Source: Rhodoferax sp. U11-2br (GTDB lineage Bacteria; Pseudomonadota; Gammaproteobacteria; Burkholderiales; Burkholderiaceae_C). From it: a stretch of DNA of 64,000 bases. A program made the position numbers and the translations under genes. The stretch covers positions 44,246 through 108,245 of the forward strand of contig NZ_JAHFZF010000013.1 in the NCBI RefSeq assembly GCF_018619435.1. Direction: 5' to 3'. The notes under the pieces were generated by a model. It did no database searches, was not told the origin of the DNA, and worked only from the letters and a program-made list of their open reading frames with translations. Below are positions 9,642 through 18,165 of the stretch, in pieces. Numbering within the stretch: the stretch's first letter is position 1; every line of letters begins with the position of its first letter.

Positions 9642-9751
9642 ATGTTCTCCATCAGTTGCGTTAGCCGCGTCAGCCCTTGCACAAACCCGATGTGCAATTC
9701 AAAGCCGCTCGTACTTTTCGCGAAAAGCCTTGGATTATAGACCAGCTGAGC

Positions 9752-11014
9752 TTAGCCACCCCGACGCATCATGTCGAAGAACTCGGAATTGTTCTTGGTG
9801 GCTTTCATCTGTTTCAAGACCATCTCCATCGATTCGATCTCGTCCATGTTGTAGAGAAATTGGCGCAGGATGCGGGTTTTTTGCAAAATTTCTGGCTGCA
9901 GCAGCAACTCTTCGCGGCGTGTGCCACTGCGGTTGAGCTGGATCGACGGGAACACCCGCTTTTCGTAGAGACGGCGGTCCAAGTGGATTTCCGAGTTGCC
10001 GGTGCCTTTGAACTCTTCGAAAATCACTTCGTCCATGCGGCTGCCAGTGTCCACCAGCGCGGTGGCGATGATGGTAAGTGAGCCTCCTTCTTCCACATTG
10101 CGGGCGGCGCCCAAAAAGCGTTTGGGGCGTTGCAGTGCATTGGCGTCGACACCACCGGTCAACACCTTGCCTGAGGAGGGCACCACGTTGTTGTAGGCAC
10201 GTGCCAGACGGGTGATCGAGTCCAGCAGAATCACCACGTCCTTTTTCAGTTCGACCAAGCGCTTGGCGCGCTCAATCACCATTTCAGCCACATGCACGTG
10301 ACGGGCAGCGGGTTCGTCAAAGGTGGAGGCAATCACCTCGCCCTTGACGGTTCGTTGCATTTCGGTCACTTCTTCAGGGCGTTCATCCACCAGCAGCACC
10401 ATCATGTGGCTGTTGGGGTAGTTGGCCGAAATGGCGTGGGCGATGTGCTGCATCATCACCGTCTTGCCGCTCTTGGGCGGGGCCACCAGCAGGGCGCGCT
10501 GGCCTTTGCCGATGGGGGCGATGATGTCAATGATGCGACCGGTGATGTTTTCTTCACCCTTGATGTCGCGCTCAAGACGCATCTGCTCTTTGGGAAACAG
10601 CGGCGTCAGGTTTTCAAACATCACCTTGTGTTTGTTTTCTTCGGGGCCACCGCCGTTGACCTTTTCGAGCTTGTTCAGGGCAAAGTAGCGCTCACCATCT
10701 TTGGGTGTGCGCACTTCGCCTTCAATCATGTCGCCGGTGTGCAGGTTGAAGCGCCGCACCTGGCTTGGGCTGATGTAAATGTCGTCTGTCGAAGCGGTGT
10801 AGCTGGTGTCCGGGCTGCGCAAAAAGCCAAAGCCATCGGGCAGAATTTCAAGCACGCCGTCGGCAAAAATCTGTTCCCCGGCGCGGGCGCGTTTCTTGAT
10901 GATCGCAAACATCAGCTCCTGTTTGCGCATGCGCCCGGTGTTTTCAATCTCAAGATCTTCGGCTTGCTTGAGGACTTCTGACACGTGCAGTGCCTTGAGT
11001 TCGTTTAAATGCAT
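9752..11014 (-). CDS. rho: Transcription termination factor Rho
   Basis: A hexameric RNA-dependent ATPase that ends transcription at non-intrinsic sites. It has 420 residues from the ATG at 11014 ([20 protein letters not shown]); an upstream in-frame TTG at 11026 is less likely. The N-terminal helical part and the cold-shock-like RNA-binding domain ([15 protein letters not shown]) come first. Walker A in [15 protein letters not shown] and Walker [17 protein letters not shown] follow. The Q-loop/R-loop region with [13 protein letters not shown] is intact. It lies downstream of trxA with about 200 bases between them. Confidence 0.97.
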   Translation of the reverse strand: MHLNELKALHVSEVLKQAEDLEIENTGRMRKQELMFAIIKKRARAGEQIFADGVLEILPDGFGFLRSPDTSYTASTDDIYISPSQVRRFNLHTGDMIEGEVRTPKDGERYFALNKLEKVNGGGPEENKHKVMFENLTPLFPKEQMRLERDIKGEENITGRIIDIIAPIGKGQRALLVAPPKSGKTVMMQHIAHAISANYPNSHMMVLLVDERPEEVTEMQRTVKGEVIASTFDEPAARHVHVAEMVIERAKRLVELKKDVVILLDSITRLARAYNNVVPSSGKVLTGGVDANALQRPKRFLGAARNVEEGGSLTIIATALVDTGSRMDEVIFEEFKGTGNSEIHLDRRLYEKRVFPSIQLNRSGTRREELLLQPEILQKTRILRQFLYNMDEIESMEMVLKQMKATKNNSEFFDMMRRGG

Positions 11015-11177
11015 GGATTGACGCAATCAATGTGAAAAGCAAATGTGGGGGAGGATTTGACGGCCGGACTTGTTGTGAGAAGTCGCGTTAGCCTCTGCCG
11101 GAGACTCTGACCAACCCACTGGGGCGATTGGCGAGTGCTCGGATTATGACAGGAAAAAACCGGGTTTTGCGCTGCAG

Positions 11178-11203
11178 GAAAACGCGGGCGCAGCGCGGCC
11201 CGC
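11178..11203 (-). terminator. Probable terminator after trxA
   Basis: On the minus strand GCGGGC (from 11203), a short loop, GCCCGC and then GTTTTCC follow the trxA stop at 11216. The stem is GC-rich but the U-run is short (four). Confidence 0.5.
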
Positions 11204-11215
11204 TACCACGTTAAC

Positions 11216-11548
11216 TCAGGCGAGTTGCTGGTCAATAAAAGCGGTCAGTTGGGCCTTGCTCAGGGCGCCCACCTTGGTGGCTGCCAGCTGGCCGTTTTTG
11301 AACAGCATCAGGGTCGGGATGCCACGAATGCCAAACTTGGCCGGGATGTCACGGTTTTCATCCACATTCATTTTGGCAATCTGCACTTTGCCTTCGTAAG
11401 CCGTCGATACTTCGTCCAGAATCGGCGCGATCATTTTGCAGGGGCCACACCATTCAGCCCAGTAATCGACCAGCACCGGTACGCCGGATTGGAGGACATC
11501 GGTCTCGAAAGAGGCATCGGACACATGTTTGATCAGTTCACTAGCCAT
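11216..11548 (-). CDS. trxA: Thioredoxin 1
   Basis: A small cytoplasmic disulfide reductase of 110 residues with active site WCGPC at 33-37, the buried Asp in VLVDYWAEW, and the cis-proline loop [11 protein letters not shown]. The length and motif match the standard TrxA. It is upstream of rho on the same strand, a pairing common in proteobacteria, and divergent from the flavoprotein at 11689. Confidence 0.96.
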   Translation of the reverse strand: MASELIKHVSDASFETDVLQSGVPVLVDYWAEWCGPCKMIAPILDEVSTAYEGKVQIAKMNVDENRDIPAKFGIRGIPTLMLFKNGQLAATKVGALSKAQLTAFIDQQLA

Positions 11549-11688
11549 GTTTGTTCCTGTTACAGATTTTTAAAAAAATAATTAATAGCGAAATTGTGAC
11601 AGAAATATCCCCGGCTCACCGTCACCGCCTGCCTTAGCCATGTGGCTAGCAGGCCTGTAAATATCCGCAAAAGAAAGTTAAGGTCTCT

Positions 11689-12942
11689 ATGAAAAATGTA
11701 TGTGTGATTGGCGCCGGTCCGGCCGGGTTGATGGCGGCCGAGGTCTTGTCACGGGCTGGCGTGGCGGTTTGCCTGTATGACGCCATGCCCAGCGTGGGGC
11801 GCAAATTCCTGTTGGCGGGCAAAGGGGGGCTGAATCTGACCCACTCCGAACCCGCGGATATTTTTGCCTCTCGTTATGGGCAACGTCGCCAGCAGATTGA
11901 GGCGATTTTTGAGACCTTTGACTCGGGCGACGTGCGCAGCTGGGCCAGTTCACTCGGGATTGAGACCTTTGTGGGCAGTTCGGGCCGCGTTTTTCCGGTC
12001 GATATGAAAGCTGCGCCCTTGTTGCGGGCCTGGCTGCGCCGTCTGCGCCATCCGGCGAACGGCCCGGCGGTGCAGTTTCAGATGCGCCACCGCTGGACGG
12101 GCTGGAACACTGGCGAGGACGCCTTGAGCAACCTGCACTTTGACACGCCTCACGGCCCGGTGCAGGTGCAGGCCGACGCAGTGGTGTTGGCGCTGGGGGG
12201 CGGCAGTTGGGCGCGGCTCGGCTCCAACGGCGCCTGGGTGCCCTGGTTGCGCGACCGGGGTGTGGCGGTGGCGCCGCTGTTGCCTGCCAACTGTGGTTTT
12301 GACGTGTTGGGTGGCTGGAGCGACCACTTTGCCAGCCATTTTGCCGGGCAGCCGTTCAAGTCGGTGGCGATCTCGCTGACCACCTCGCAAGGTGTGCAGT
12401 TCCAGCGACGGGGCGAGTTTGTCGCTACGGCCACCGGGGTGGAAGGCAGCCTGATCTACGCCGCATCCCATCTGTTGCGAGACGAGATCATTGCCAGCGG
12501 CCAAGCCACGTTTCACCTGGACTTGTTGCCGGATCGCTCGCCCGAGTGGGTGTTGGCGCAGGCGGCTTACCCGCGTGGCACCCGATCACTCTCCAGCCAC
12601 CTCAAGAGCCGCCTGCATATCGAAGGTATCAAGGCGGCGTTGTTGCACGAAACCCTGTCCAAAGAGCAGATGCACGACCCGGCTGTGCTGGCGCAAACCA
12701 TCAAGGCCTTGCCCATCACGCTGCAGGCAACCCGGCCGATAGACGAGGCCATTAGCACCGCTGGAGGTGTGTTGTTCGAGGCCGCTGACGACCACTTGAT
12801 GCTCGAAGCGTTGCCAGGTGTGTTCTGCGCAGGTGAAATGTTGGATTGGGAGGCTCCCACCGGTGGTTACCTGCTGACTGCTTGCCTGGCCAGTGGCGCC
12901 AAGGCGGGGCAGGGCGTGTTGAGCTACTTGAGTAAGAAATAG
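11689..12942 (+). CDS. FAD-dependent flavoprotein of the HI0933/BaiN type (TIGR03862-like)
   Basis: The 417-residue protein starts with the dinucleotide-binding motif VIGAGPAGLMAAEVL, followed by VGRKFLLAGKGGLNLTHSEP, the hallmark of this family. A second FAD contact is DAVVLALGGGSW. The C-terminus has STAGGVLFEA and GVFCAGEMLDWEAPTGGYLL, which close the FAD site. The family is widespread but the physiological substrate is generally unknown, so only an oxidoreductase role is proposed. Nothing nearby narrows the function. Confidence 0.85.
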   Translation: MKNVCVIGAGPAGLMAAEVLSRAGVAVCLYDAMPSVGRKFLLAGKGGLNLTHSEPADIFASRYGQRRQQIEAIFETFDSGDVRSWASSLGIETFVGSSGRVFPVDMKAAPLLRAWLRRLRHPANGPAVQFQMRHRWTGWNTGEDALSNLHFDTPHGPVQVQADAVVLALGGGSWARLGSNGAWVPWLRDRGVAVAPLLPANCGFDVLGGWSDHFASHFAGQPFKSVAISLTTSQGVQFQRRGEFVATATGVEGSLIYAASHLLRDEIIASGQATFHLDLLPDRSPEWVLAQAAYPRGTRSLSSHLKSRLHIEGIKAALLHETLSKEQMHDPAVLAQTIKALPITLQATRPIDEAISTAGGVLFEAADDHLMLEALPGVFCAGEMLDWEAPTGGYLLTACLASGAKAGQGVLSYLSKK

Positions 12943-12945
12943 GAT

Positions 12946-12990
12946 TCTAGCCCAATTTTAGTAAGGGTATATTGCTATGTAAGATATAGC
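12946..12990 (-). repeat. Degenerate copy of the dispersed palindromic repeat
   Basis: Directly after the flavoprotein stop, TTCTAGCCCAATTTTAG is followed by TAAGGGTATATTGCTAT. The CCC/GGG arms and the flanking TAG and GCTAT parts are kept but mismatches are several. It is weaker than the other copies. Confidence 0.4.
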
Positions 12991-13086
12991 TCCCGATGTC
13001 CGCATCGGCAGCCCCAACACACGCCCTGGCACACAGGCGTCGTGGCCAGCACGTTTCGTTCACCTAAGCCTTCAACGGGAGACAAC

Positions 13087-14382
13087 ATGAGTGTTCAGCA
13101 GCTGTATGCACAGAAAAAGATGGCCGCCAGCGATGCGGTCCGGCTGGTCAAAAACGGTGACATGATTGTGGTGCCAACTGGCGTGGGCGAGCCGCCCGCG
13201 CTGTTGACTGCGCTGTCGGAGATCAGGCGCAGTCTGCTGGATGTGAAGGTGGCCCAGATTCTGGCGATTCGCAAATACGCCTATCTGGACCCCGACACCA
13301 TGGACCACATCCGCCACGTGGCCCTGTTTTACGGTGCGGCCACCCGAGCGGGCGGGCAGGCCGGTTGGGTCGACTTCATTCCCAACTACTTTTCAGAAAT
13401 CCCCAGCCTGATCCGGCGCGATCAGATGCCAGCCGATGTGGTGTTCAGCATGGCATCGGGCATGGATGCACATGGTTACTTCTCGCTTAGCCTGGCGGCC
13501 GACTACACCATGGCCGCCATTGCGAAAGCGCGTGCCGTGGTGTTGGAGGTCAATCCCAACGTGCCGTTTGCCTTTGGCAACTGCCATGTGCACATCTCGC
13601 AGGTGGCAGCGCTGGTGGAAAGCAATGAGCCGGTGCTGGAGGTGGGCCTGCCGCAAATTGGCCCGGTGCAGGAAGCCATTGGCAAATATGTTGCCGATCT
13701 GATCGACGATGGCGCCACCCTGCAAATTGGTTATGGCGGCATCCCGGATGCGGTGGTGATGCAACTGACCACCAAACACGACCTGGGCATCCACACCGAA
13801 ATGATTGGCGACGGCATCCTGACCCTGGTAGAGAGCGGCGCAGTGACCAACAAGCGCAAAAACTACCTGCCTGGCAAGATGGTGGCCACCTTTGCGCTGG
13901 GCTCCAAGCGGCTGTACCAGTTCATGGACCGCAACCCGGCGCTCGAAATACACCCGGTTGACTTCACCAACCCGCCGGCACTGGCGGGCAAAAACGACAA
14001 CCTGGTCGCCATCAACGCCACCTTGCAGATTGATTTGCTGGGCCAGTGTGGCTCCGAGAGCCTGGGTCATGTGCAGTATTCGGGTACGGGCGGGCAGGCC
14101 GACTTTGTGCGCGCCGCCAACATGTCCAACGGCGGCAAGTCCTTCATTGTGTTGCCGTCCACCGCCAAGGGCGACAGCATCTCGCGCATCGTGCCGGTGT
14201 TGTCACCCGGCACCCACGTCAGCACCAGCAAGAATGACGTGAACTATGTGGTGACTGAATTTGGTGTGGCTCAGTTACACGGCAAATCCGCCAAACAGCG
14301 TGCCCGCGAACTCATTGGTATTGCCCACCCGGATTTCCGCGCTGAGCTGATCGAACAGGCCAAACGGATGCAGGTGTATTGA
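13087..14382 (+). CDS. Acetyl-CoA hydrolase / CoA-transferase family protein (4-hydroxybutyrate CoA-transferase-like)
   Basis: A 431-residue enzyme of the Cat1/AbfT type that moves or hydrolyses CoA between short acyl groups. Visible motifs are FAFGNCHVHISQVAALV, the central QIGYGGIPDAV with IHTEMIGDGI, and the C-terminal YSGTGGQADFVRAA plus TEFGVAQLHGKSAKQRA, which frame the CoA site in this family. GGGAGA lies five bases before the ATG at 13087, so I chose that over an in-frame start at 13042. It stands alone, so acetate, succinate or 4-hydroxybutyrate as acceptor cannot be decided. Confidence 0.85.
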   Translation: MSVQQLYAQKKMAASDAVRLVKNGDMIVVPTGVGEPPALLTALSEIRRSLLDVKVAQILAIRKYAYLDPDTMDHIRHVALFYGAATRAGGQAGWVDFIPNYFSEIPSLIRRDQMPADVVFSMASGMDAHGYFSLSLAADYTMAAIAKARAVVLEVNPNVPFAFGNCHVHISQVAALVESNEPVLEVGLPQIGPVQEAIGKYVADLIDDGATLQIGYGGIPDAVVMQLTTKHDLGIHTEMIGDGILTLVESGAVTNKRKNYLPGKMVATFALGSKRLYQFMDRNPALEIHPVDFTNPPALAGKNDNLVAINATLQIDLLGQCGSESLGHVQYSGTGGQADFVRAANMSNGGKSFIVLPSTAKGDSISRIVPVLSPGTHVSTSKNDVNYVVTEFGVAQLHGKSAKQRARELIGIAHPDFRAELIEQAKRMQVY

Positions 14383-14401
14383 GAGAGAAAAGGGGAGTTG
14401 A

Positions 14402-14490
14402 CGGACCTTAACCCCAGCACTGGCTCCACAGTTAGGGCTGCTTGGTTCCCCACCTGACCCGGTTGGCCGCTTCACCATGTGGGAAGGCCC
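14402..14490 (-). ncRNA. ffs: Signal recognition particle RNA (4.5S RNA)
   Basis: On the minus strand GGGTCAGGTGGGGAACCAAG and then CAGCCC form the SRP domain IV hairpin. The GGAA tetraloop is intact, with the asymmetric loop CAGG...AGCAG that binds Ffh. Compared with the common TCC-GGAA-GGA tip, both sides of the stem are changed together to TGG-GGAA-CCA, so pairing is kept. The ends pair as GGGCCTT (14490 inward) with AAGGTCC. TACAAT at 14501-14506 is a fitting -10 box and CCCCTTTT follows the 3' end. A position next to dnaX is common for this gene in bacteria. Confidence 0.88.
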
Positions 14491-14601
14491 GTCACTCACT
14501 ATTGTAATGGGTCGCGGGCGTCTTGCATTTGAATCCCGGCAACATGCCAAGTCGGGCTTGGGCGCCGCGGTGGGTGGGGTGGGGCACCTTAGAATCGCCG
14601 G

Positions 14602-16524
14602 ATGTCCTACCTCGTGCTCGCCCGCAAGTACCGCCCCCGCAACTTCACCGAAATGGTCGGGCAGGACCATGTCGTGCAGGCGCTCTCCAACGCCCTGAGT
14701 ACGCAGCGGCTGCACCATGCCTACATGTTCACTGGCACGCGTGGTGTCGGCAAGACCACGGTGTCGCGTATTTTGGCCAAGTCGCTCAACTGCCAAGGGG
14801 TAGATGGCACAGGTGGCATCACCGCTAGCCCTTGTGGTGTCTGCCAAGCGTGCACGGATATTGATAGCGGCCGGTTTGTCGATTACACCGAACTGGATGC
14901 CGCCTCGAACCGCGGTGTGGACGAGGTGCAGTCGCTGCTGGAGCAGGCGGTGTACAAGCCGGTACAGGGTCGTTTCAAGGTCTTCATGATCGACGAAGTG
15001 CACATGCTTACCGGGCACGCCTTCAACGCCATGCTCAAGACGCTGGAAGAGCCGCCCGAGTACCTCAAATTTGTGCTGGCCACCACCGATCCACAAAAAG
15101 TGCCAGTCACCGTGTTGTCGCGTTGTCTGCAGTTCAACTTGCGCCCGATGGCCCCTGAAACCATTCGCGAGCATTTACACAAGGTGCTGGAGGTCGAGCA
15201 GGTGGCCGCTGATATGCAGTCGCTGCGCCTGTTGGCGCGCGCTGCGCGGGGCTCCATGCGCGACGCCTTGAGTCTGACCGACCAGGCGATTGCTTTTGGC
15301 TCCGGTGCGCTGACCGAGGCCACGGTGCGCCAGATGCTCGGCAGTGTGGACCGCTCCCATGTGTTTCGCCTGATCGACGCGCTGGCGCGGGGGGATGGCA
15401 AGACGGTGGTCGACACCTCCGAGACGCTGCGCCTCAATGGCCTGAGTGCCGCCTCGACGCTGGAGGAAATGAGCGCGGTGTTGCAACGTATGGCGGTGTT
15501 ACAGGCGGTGCCTGGCATGGCGGCTGAGGACGACACCGACCCCGAGCAGGCCGAGTTACAACGCCTGGCCGCGCTGCTGCCGATGGACGAAACCCAGCTG
15601 CTTTACAGCATCTGCCTGCATGGCCGTACCGAGCTGGGTCTGGCCCCCGACGATTACGCGGCGCTGACCATGGTGCTGCTGCGGCTGCTGGCGTTTAAAC
15701 CGGCGACCGGCGCTACCAGCGCTGTGGCTGAAAAAAAAACACTGAAAACCCCGCCGCCCGCGCCTGAGCGTCCGGCGCCACCGCCACCCAGTGCACCTGT
15801 CGCGCCGGTTCAGCCGGTTGCTCCGGTGGCCCGGATTGTTGGCGATGCGCTGGACGATGGCGCCGAGACAGATGAGCAAAATCAACTTGTAGCCCACGTA
15901 TCTCAAGGGGAAGTAGCTCCTGAAAATGAAGCAATGCAGGTTGTGCCAGAAGGTCAGCGCCTGCCGGTCAGAGATCCCTCTGAGCCGCCGCTTGCCAGCA
16001 AGACTTTTGAGCAAAATCATGCTCCAGCCCTGGTAGAGAAAGGGCAGGTGGCTACAAACATTGAAGCATTCCCTGTCCGGGTACAGGCCGACTCAGCACG
16101 TGATGTGGTGGCCGCAAGCACCCCCCACGCGATAAGCACCACGCCCGAGGGCGACTTTTGGCATAACACGGTGCAGGCCTTGGTTGCCGCCGAAGCCATC
16201 AATGCCATGGCGCGTGAACTGGCCTTGCAGTCACAGCTGGTGGCGCGTGACAACAACGACTGGCTGCTGCGCGTCGAGCGCGAGTCGCTCAACCATGCTG
16301 GCAGCAAAGACCGCCTGACCACCGCTCTGGCCGCCGCCGGGCACACGGTGCGCCTGGTGATTGAAGTGGGGCGTGTCACGGACAGCCCGGCCAAACGCAA
16401 CGCGGCGGCAGCGGCGCAAGCCCAGTTGGCTGCCGAAAAAATCGTTTTTGACGACCCGTTTGTGCAGTCGATGATGCGGGAATTTGACGCGAAAATTGTG
16501 CCGGGCAGCATCAAGCCGTTGTGA
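14602..16524 (+). CDS. dnaX: DNA polymerase III subunit tau/gamma (clamp loader)
   Basis: The 640-residue tau form loads the sliding clamp and ties the clamp loader to helicase and polymerase. Walker A is GTRGVGKTT near residue 44-52, the zinc site includes CGVCQAC, Walker B is MIDEVHML, and sensor regions (LATTDPQKVPVTVLSRC) complete the AAA+ part to about residue 370. A Pro-rich linker (373-500) follows and then the tau C-terminal domain. Odd features are an A9 run at residues 376-379 and two in-frame repeat copies in the linker. Only a weak ribosome binding site precedes the ATG. The next gene is ybaB. Confidence 0.96.
   Translation: MSYLVLARKYRPRNFTEMVGQDHVVQALSNALSTQRLHHAYMFTGTRGVGKTTVSRILAKSLNCQGVDGTGGITASPCGVCQACTDIDSGRFVDYTELDAASNRGVDEVQSLLEQAVYKPVQGRFKVFMIDEVHMLTGHAFNAMLKTLEEPPEYLKFVLATTDPQKVPVTVLSRCLQFNLRPMAPETIREHLHKVLEVEQVAADMQSLRLLARAARGSMRDALSLTDQAIAFGSGALTEATVRQMLGSVDRSHVFRLIDALARGDGKTVVDTSETLRLNGLSAASTLEEMSAVLQRMAVLQAVPGMAAEDDTDPEQAELQRLAALLPMDETQLLYSICLHGRTELGLAPDDYAALTMVLLRLLAFKPATGATSAVAEKKTLKTPPPAPERPAPPPPSAPVAPVQPVAPVARIVGDALDDGAETDEQNQLVAHVSQGEVAPENEAMQVVPEGQRLPVRDPSEPPLASKTFEQNHAPALVEKGQVATNIEAFPVRVQADSARDVVAASTPHAISTTPEGDFWHNTVQALVAAEAINAMARELALQSQLVARDNNDWLLRVERESLNHAGSKDRLTTALAAAGHTVRLVIEVGRVTDSPAKRNAAAAAQAQLAAEKIVFDDPFVQSMMREFDAKIVPGSIKPL
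15731..15767 (+). promoter_or_regulatory. Possible slippage site (A9) in dnaX giving a gamma-like short product
   Basis: Nine A residues (15731-15739) lie in frame as GAA AAA AAA ACA, just after the AAA+ domains. Loss of one A leads to TGA at 15743-15745. Gain of one A, or a -1 shift, leads to TGA at 15765-15767. Either event would give a product of about 378-387 residues, equivalent to gamma. In Thermus dnaX an A9 run causes transcriptional slippage, and in E. coli A-AAA-AAG causes ribosomal frameshifting. That it functions here is inference. Confidence 0.55.
15874..15930 (-). repeat. Dispersed repeat copy inside the dnaX linker (first)
   Basis: Reverse-oriented copy, recognisable by AACTTGTAGCCCACGTAT, then AAGGGGAAGTAGCTCCTG. 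It is read in frame as EQNQLVAHVSQGEVAPENEA. The arms are eroded relative to intergenic copies. Confidence 0.6.
16008..16065 (-). repeat. Dispersed repeat copy inside the dnaX linker (second)
   Basis: Reverse-oriented copy with GCTCCAGCCCTGGTAG and AAAGGGCAGGTGGCTAC, read in frame as EQNHAPALVEKGQVATNIEA. The peptide aligns with that of the copy at 15874, since both copies are read in the same frame. Confidence 0.6.
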
Positions 16525-16571
16525 TGCGCTGGTGCTCGAGAATCTTTTTTATCACCAACTGAAGGAACCCC

Positions 16572-16904
16572 ATGTTCAACAAAGGACAACTCGCAGGCTT
16601 GATGAAACAAGCGCAGGCGATGCAGGAAAACATGAAAAAAGCCCAGGACGATCTGGGCAACATCGAAGTCAGCGGTGAATCCGGCGCGGGCCTGGTCAAG
16701 ATCACCATGACCTGCAAACACGAGGTGCGCCGTGTCACCATCGACCCGAGTTTGTTGACCGACGACAAAGACATGCTCGAAGACCTGGTGGCGGCGGCGT
16801 TTAATGCGGCGCTGCGCAAGGCCGAGGAGACATCGGCCGAGAAGATGGGCAAGATCACCGCAGGGATGCCAGGCCTCCCCGGCGGCATGAAATTCCCTTT
16901 CTGA
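16572..16904 (+). CDS. ybaB: YbaB/EbfC nucleoid-associated protein
   Basis: A 110-residue DNA-binding protein that forms tweezer-like dimers. It has the family's N-terminal helix ([20 protein letters not shown]), the middle strand region [20 protein letters not shown], and the C-terminal helix ending GGMKFPF. GAAGGAACCCC precedes the ATG. It sits between dnaX and recR, the conserved arrangement across bacteria, suggesting a link to replication or recombination. Confidence 0.95.
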   Translation: MFNKGQLAGLMKQAQAMQENMKKAQDDLGNIEVSGESGAGLVKITMTCKHEVRRVTIDPSLLTDDKDMLEDLVAAAFNAALRKAEETSAEKMGKITAGMPGLPGGMKFPF

Positions 16905-17070
16905 GGGTGGCTACTGCGCCAGCGTGATCCGTCGTTGGGCGGTGCTCGCAATCCTCACGTGCAAAGAAGTACGTTCCGGTTGCTGCGCTCCGTCCGCCTA
17001 GGCTGACGCAGGCTCGCTACGCCCGCTGCGTTGGTTGCCAATACCGTTCTTTTACTGAGCACTCCCTTTT
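16905..17070 (+). other. Intergenic stretch between ybaB and recR, no gene
   Basis: This 166-base stretch holds loosely paired arms (GCAATCCTCACGTGC facing GTACGTTCCGGTTGC) and further GC-rich self-complementary parts. It has no open frame of note and no T-run. It may be a remnant of a different intergenic repeat, but only one copy is present here. Confidence 0.35.
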
Positions 17071-17661
17071 ATGTCTGACACCAATGCGCTAGAAGTGCTG
17101 ATCCAGTCGCTGCGCTGCCTGCCGGGCGTGGGGGTGAAGTCGGCGCAGCGCATGGCGTTTCACCTGTTGCAGCACAACCGTGCGGGCGCTGAGACGTTGG
17201 CGCGGGCCTTGAATGAGGCGACCCACAGCATCCAGCACTGTGCGCTGTGCCACACCTTCACCCAGGCCGAGGTCTGTGCCACCTGCCTGGATGAGCGGCG
17301 TGATACCAGCAAGCTCTGTGTGGTGGAGACGCCGGCCGACCAGTCGGCGGTGGAGCGCACCGGCGCTTACAAGGGTCTGTACTTTGTGCTGATGGGCAAA
17401 CTCAGCCCGCTGGACGGCATCGGCCCCAAGGACATTGGGTTGAAAAAGCTGTTTGATCGGGCGCTGGACGGCACCGTGCACGAGGTGATTCTGGCCACCA
17501 ACTTCACCGCCGAAGGCGAAGCCACCGCACACGTTATAGCGGAAGGCCTCAAAGGCCGGGGCCTGCAACTCACCCGTCTGGCACGGGGTGTGCCGGTGGG
17601 CAGCGAGCTGGAATATGTGGATCTGGGCACCATTGCCCACGCGCTGGTCGACCGGCGTTAA
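17071..17661 (+). CDS. recR: Recombination mediator RecR
   Basis: RecR helps RecF/RecO load RecA at gaps. The 196-residue protein has the N-terminal helix-hairpin-helix ([20 protein letters not shown]) and the four-Cys zinc finger [16 protein letters not shown]. It ends with a Toprim domain ([24 protein letters not shown] and [14 protein letters not shown]) and a C-terminal Walker B-like region. The length is normal. It closes the dnaX-ybaB-recR cluster. Confidence 0.96.
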   Translation: MSDTNALEVLIQSLRCLPGVGVKSAQRMAFHLLQHNRAGAETLARALNEATHSIQHCALCHTFTQAEVCATCLDERRDTSKLCVVETPADQSAVERTGAYKGLYFVLMGKLSPLDGIGPKDIGLKKLFDRALDGTVHEVILATNFTAEGEATAHVIAEGLKGRGLQLTRLARGVPVGSELEYVDLGTIAHALVDRR

Positions 17662-17678
17662 CCCCCTCAGGAGTTGTC

Positions 17679-18092
17679 ATGCTGCTGCCCTCATTTACCC
17701 TGGCTTACTGGTGTGTGTTGATCGCCGCTTTGTTACCGATCGTCTGTGCCGGTGTCGCCAAGTGGGGGACGTTCACCAAGTCGCCACAGCAAGGGGGCTT
17801 TGACAACAAACACCCGCGCGCCTGGTTGGCTGGCCAGACCGGCTGGCGTGCCCGCGCCAATGCCGCGCAGGCCAATAGTTTTGAGGCGCTGCCATTTTTC
17901 ATCGGTGCCGTGGTGATCGCCCACCAGTTGGGTGCGTACCAAGCCCGGCTGGATGTGCTGGCCGCCCTGTTTGTGGTGCTGCGGCTGGTCTACATCCTGT
18001 TGTATTTGGCCAACCAGGCGAGCCTGCGCAGTGTGGTGTGGCTGTTGGGCCTGGGGCTCAACATCGCCATTTTGTTTGCCGGTTACCGTTAG
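17679..18092 (+). CDS. MAPEG family membrane protein
   Basis: A 137-residue protein with four hydrophobic segments. The MAPEG signature region GWRARANAAQANSFEALPFF comes after the first loop, followed by LDVLAALFVVLRLVYILLYL. The family includes glutathione-linked membrane enzymes, but bacterial members of this size are mostly uncharacterised. It starts 17 bases after recR with AGGAGTTGTC before the ATG, so it may be co-transcribed. Confidence 0.8.
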   Translation: MLLPSFTLAYWCVLIAALLPIVCAGVAKWGTFTKSPQQGGFDNKHPRAWLAGQTGWRARANAAQANSFEALPFFIGAVVIAHQLGAYQARLDVLAALFVVLRLVYILLYLANQASLRSVVWLLGLGLNIAILFAGYR

Positions 18093-18165
18093 AACTCAGG
18101 CCGGTAGCATAGTGAGCTGGCTGGTGCTTGGCGCGCCGGTCAAACGCTTACCGGCCTCACTCGGA

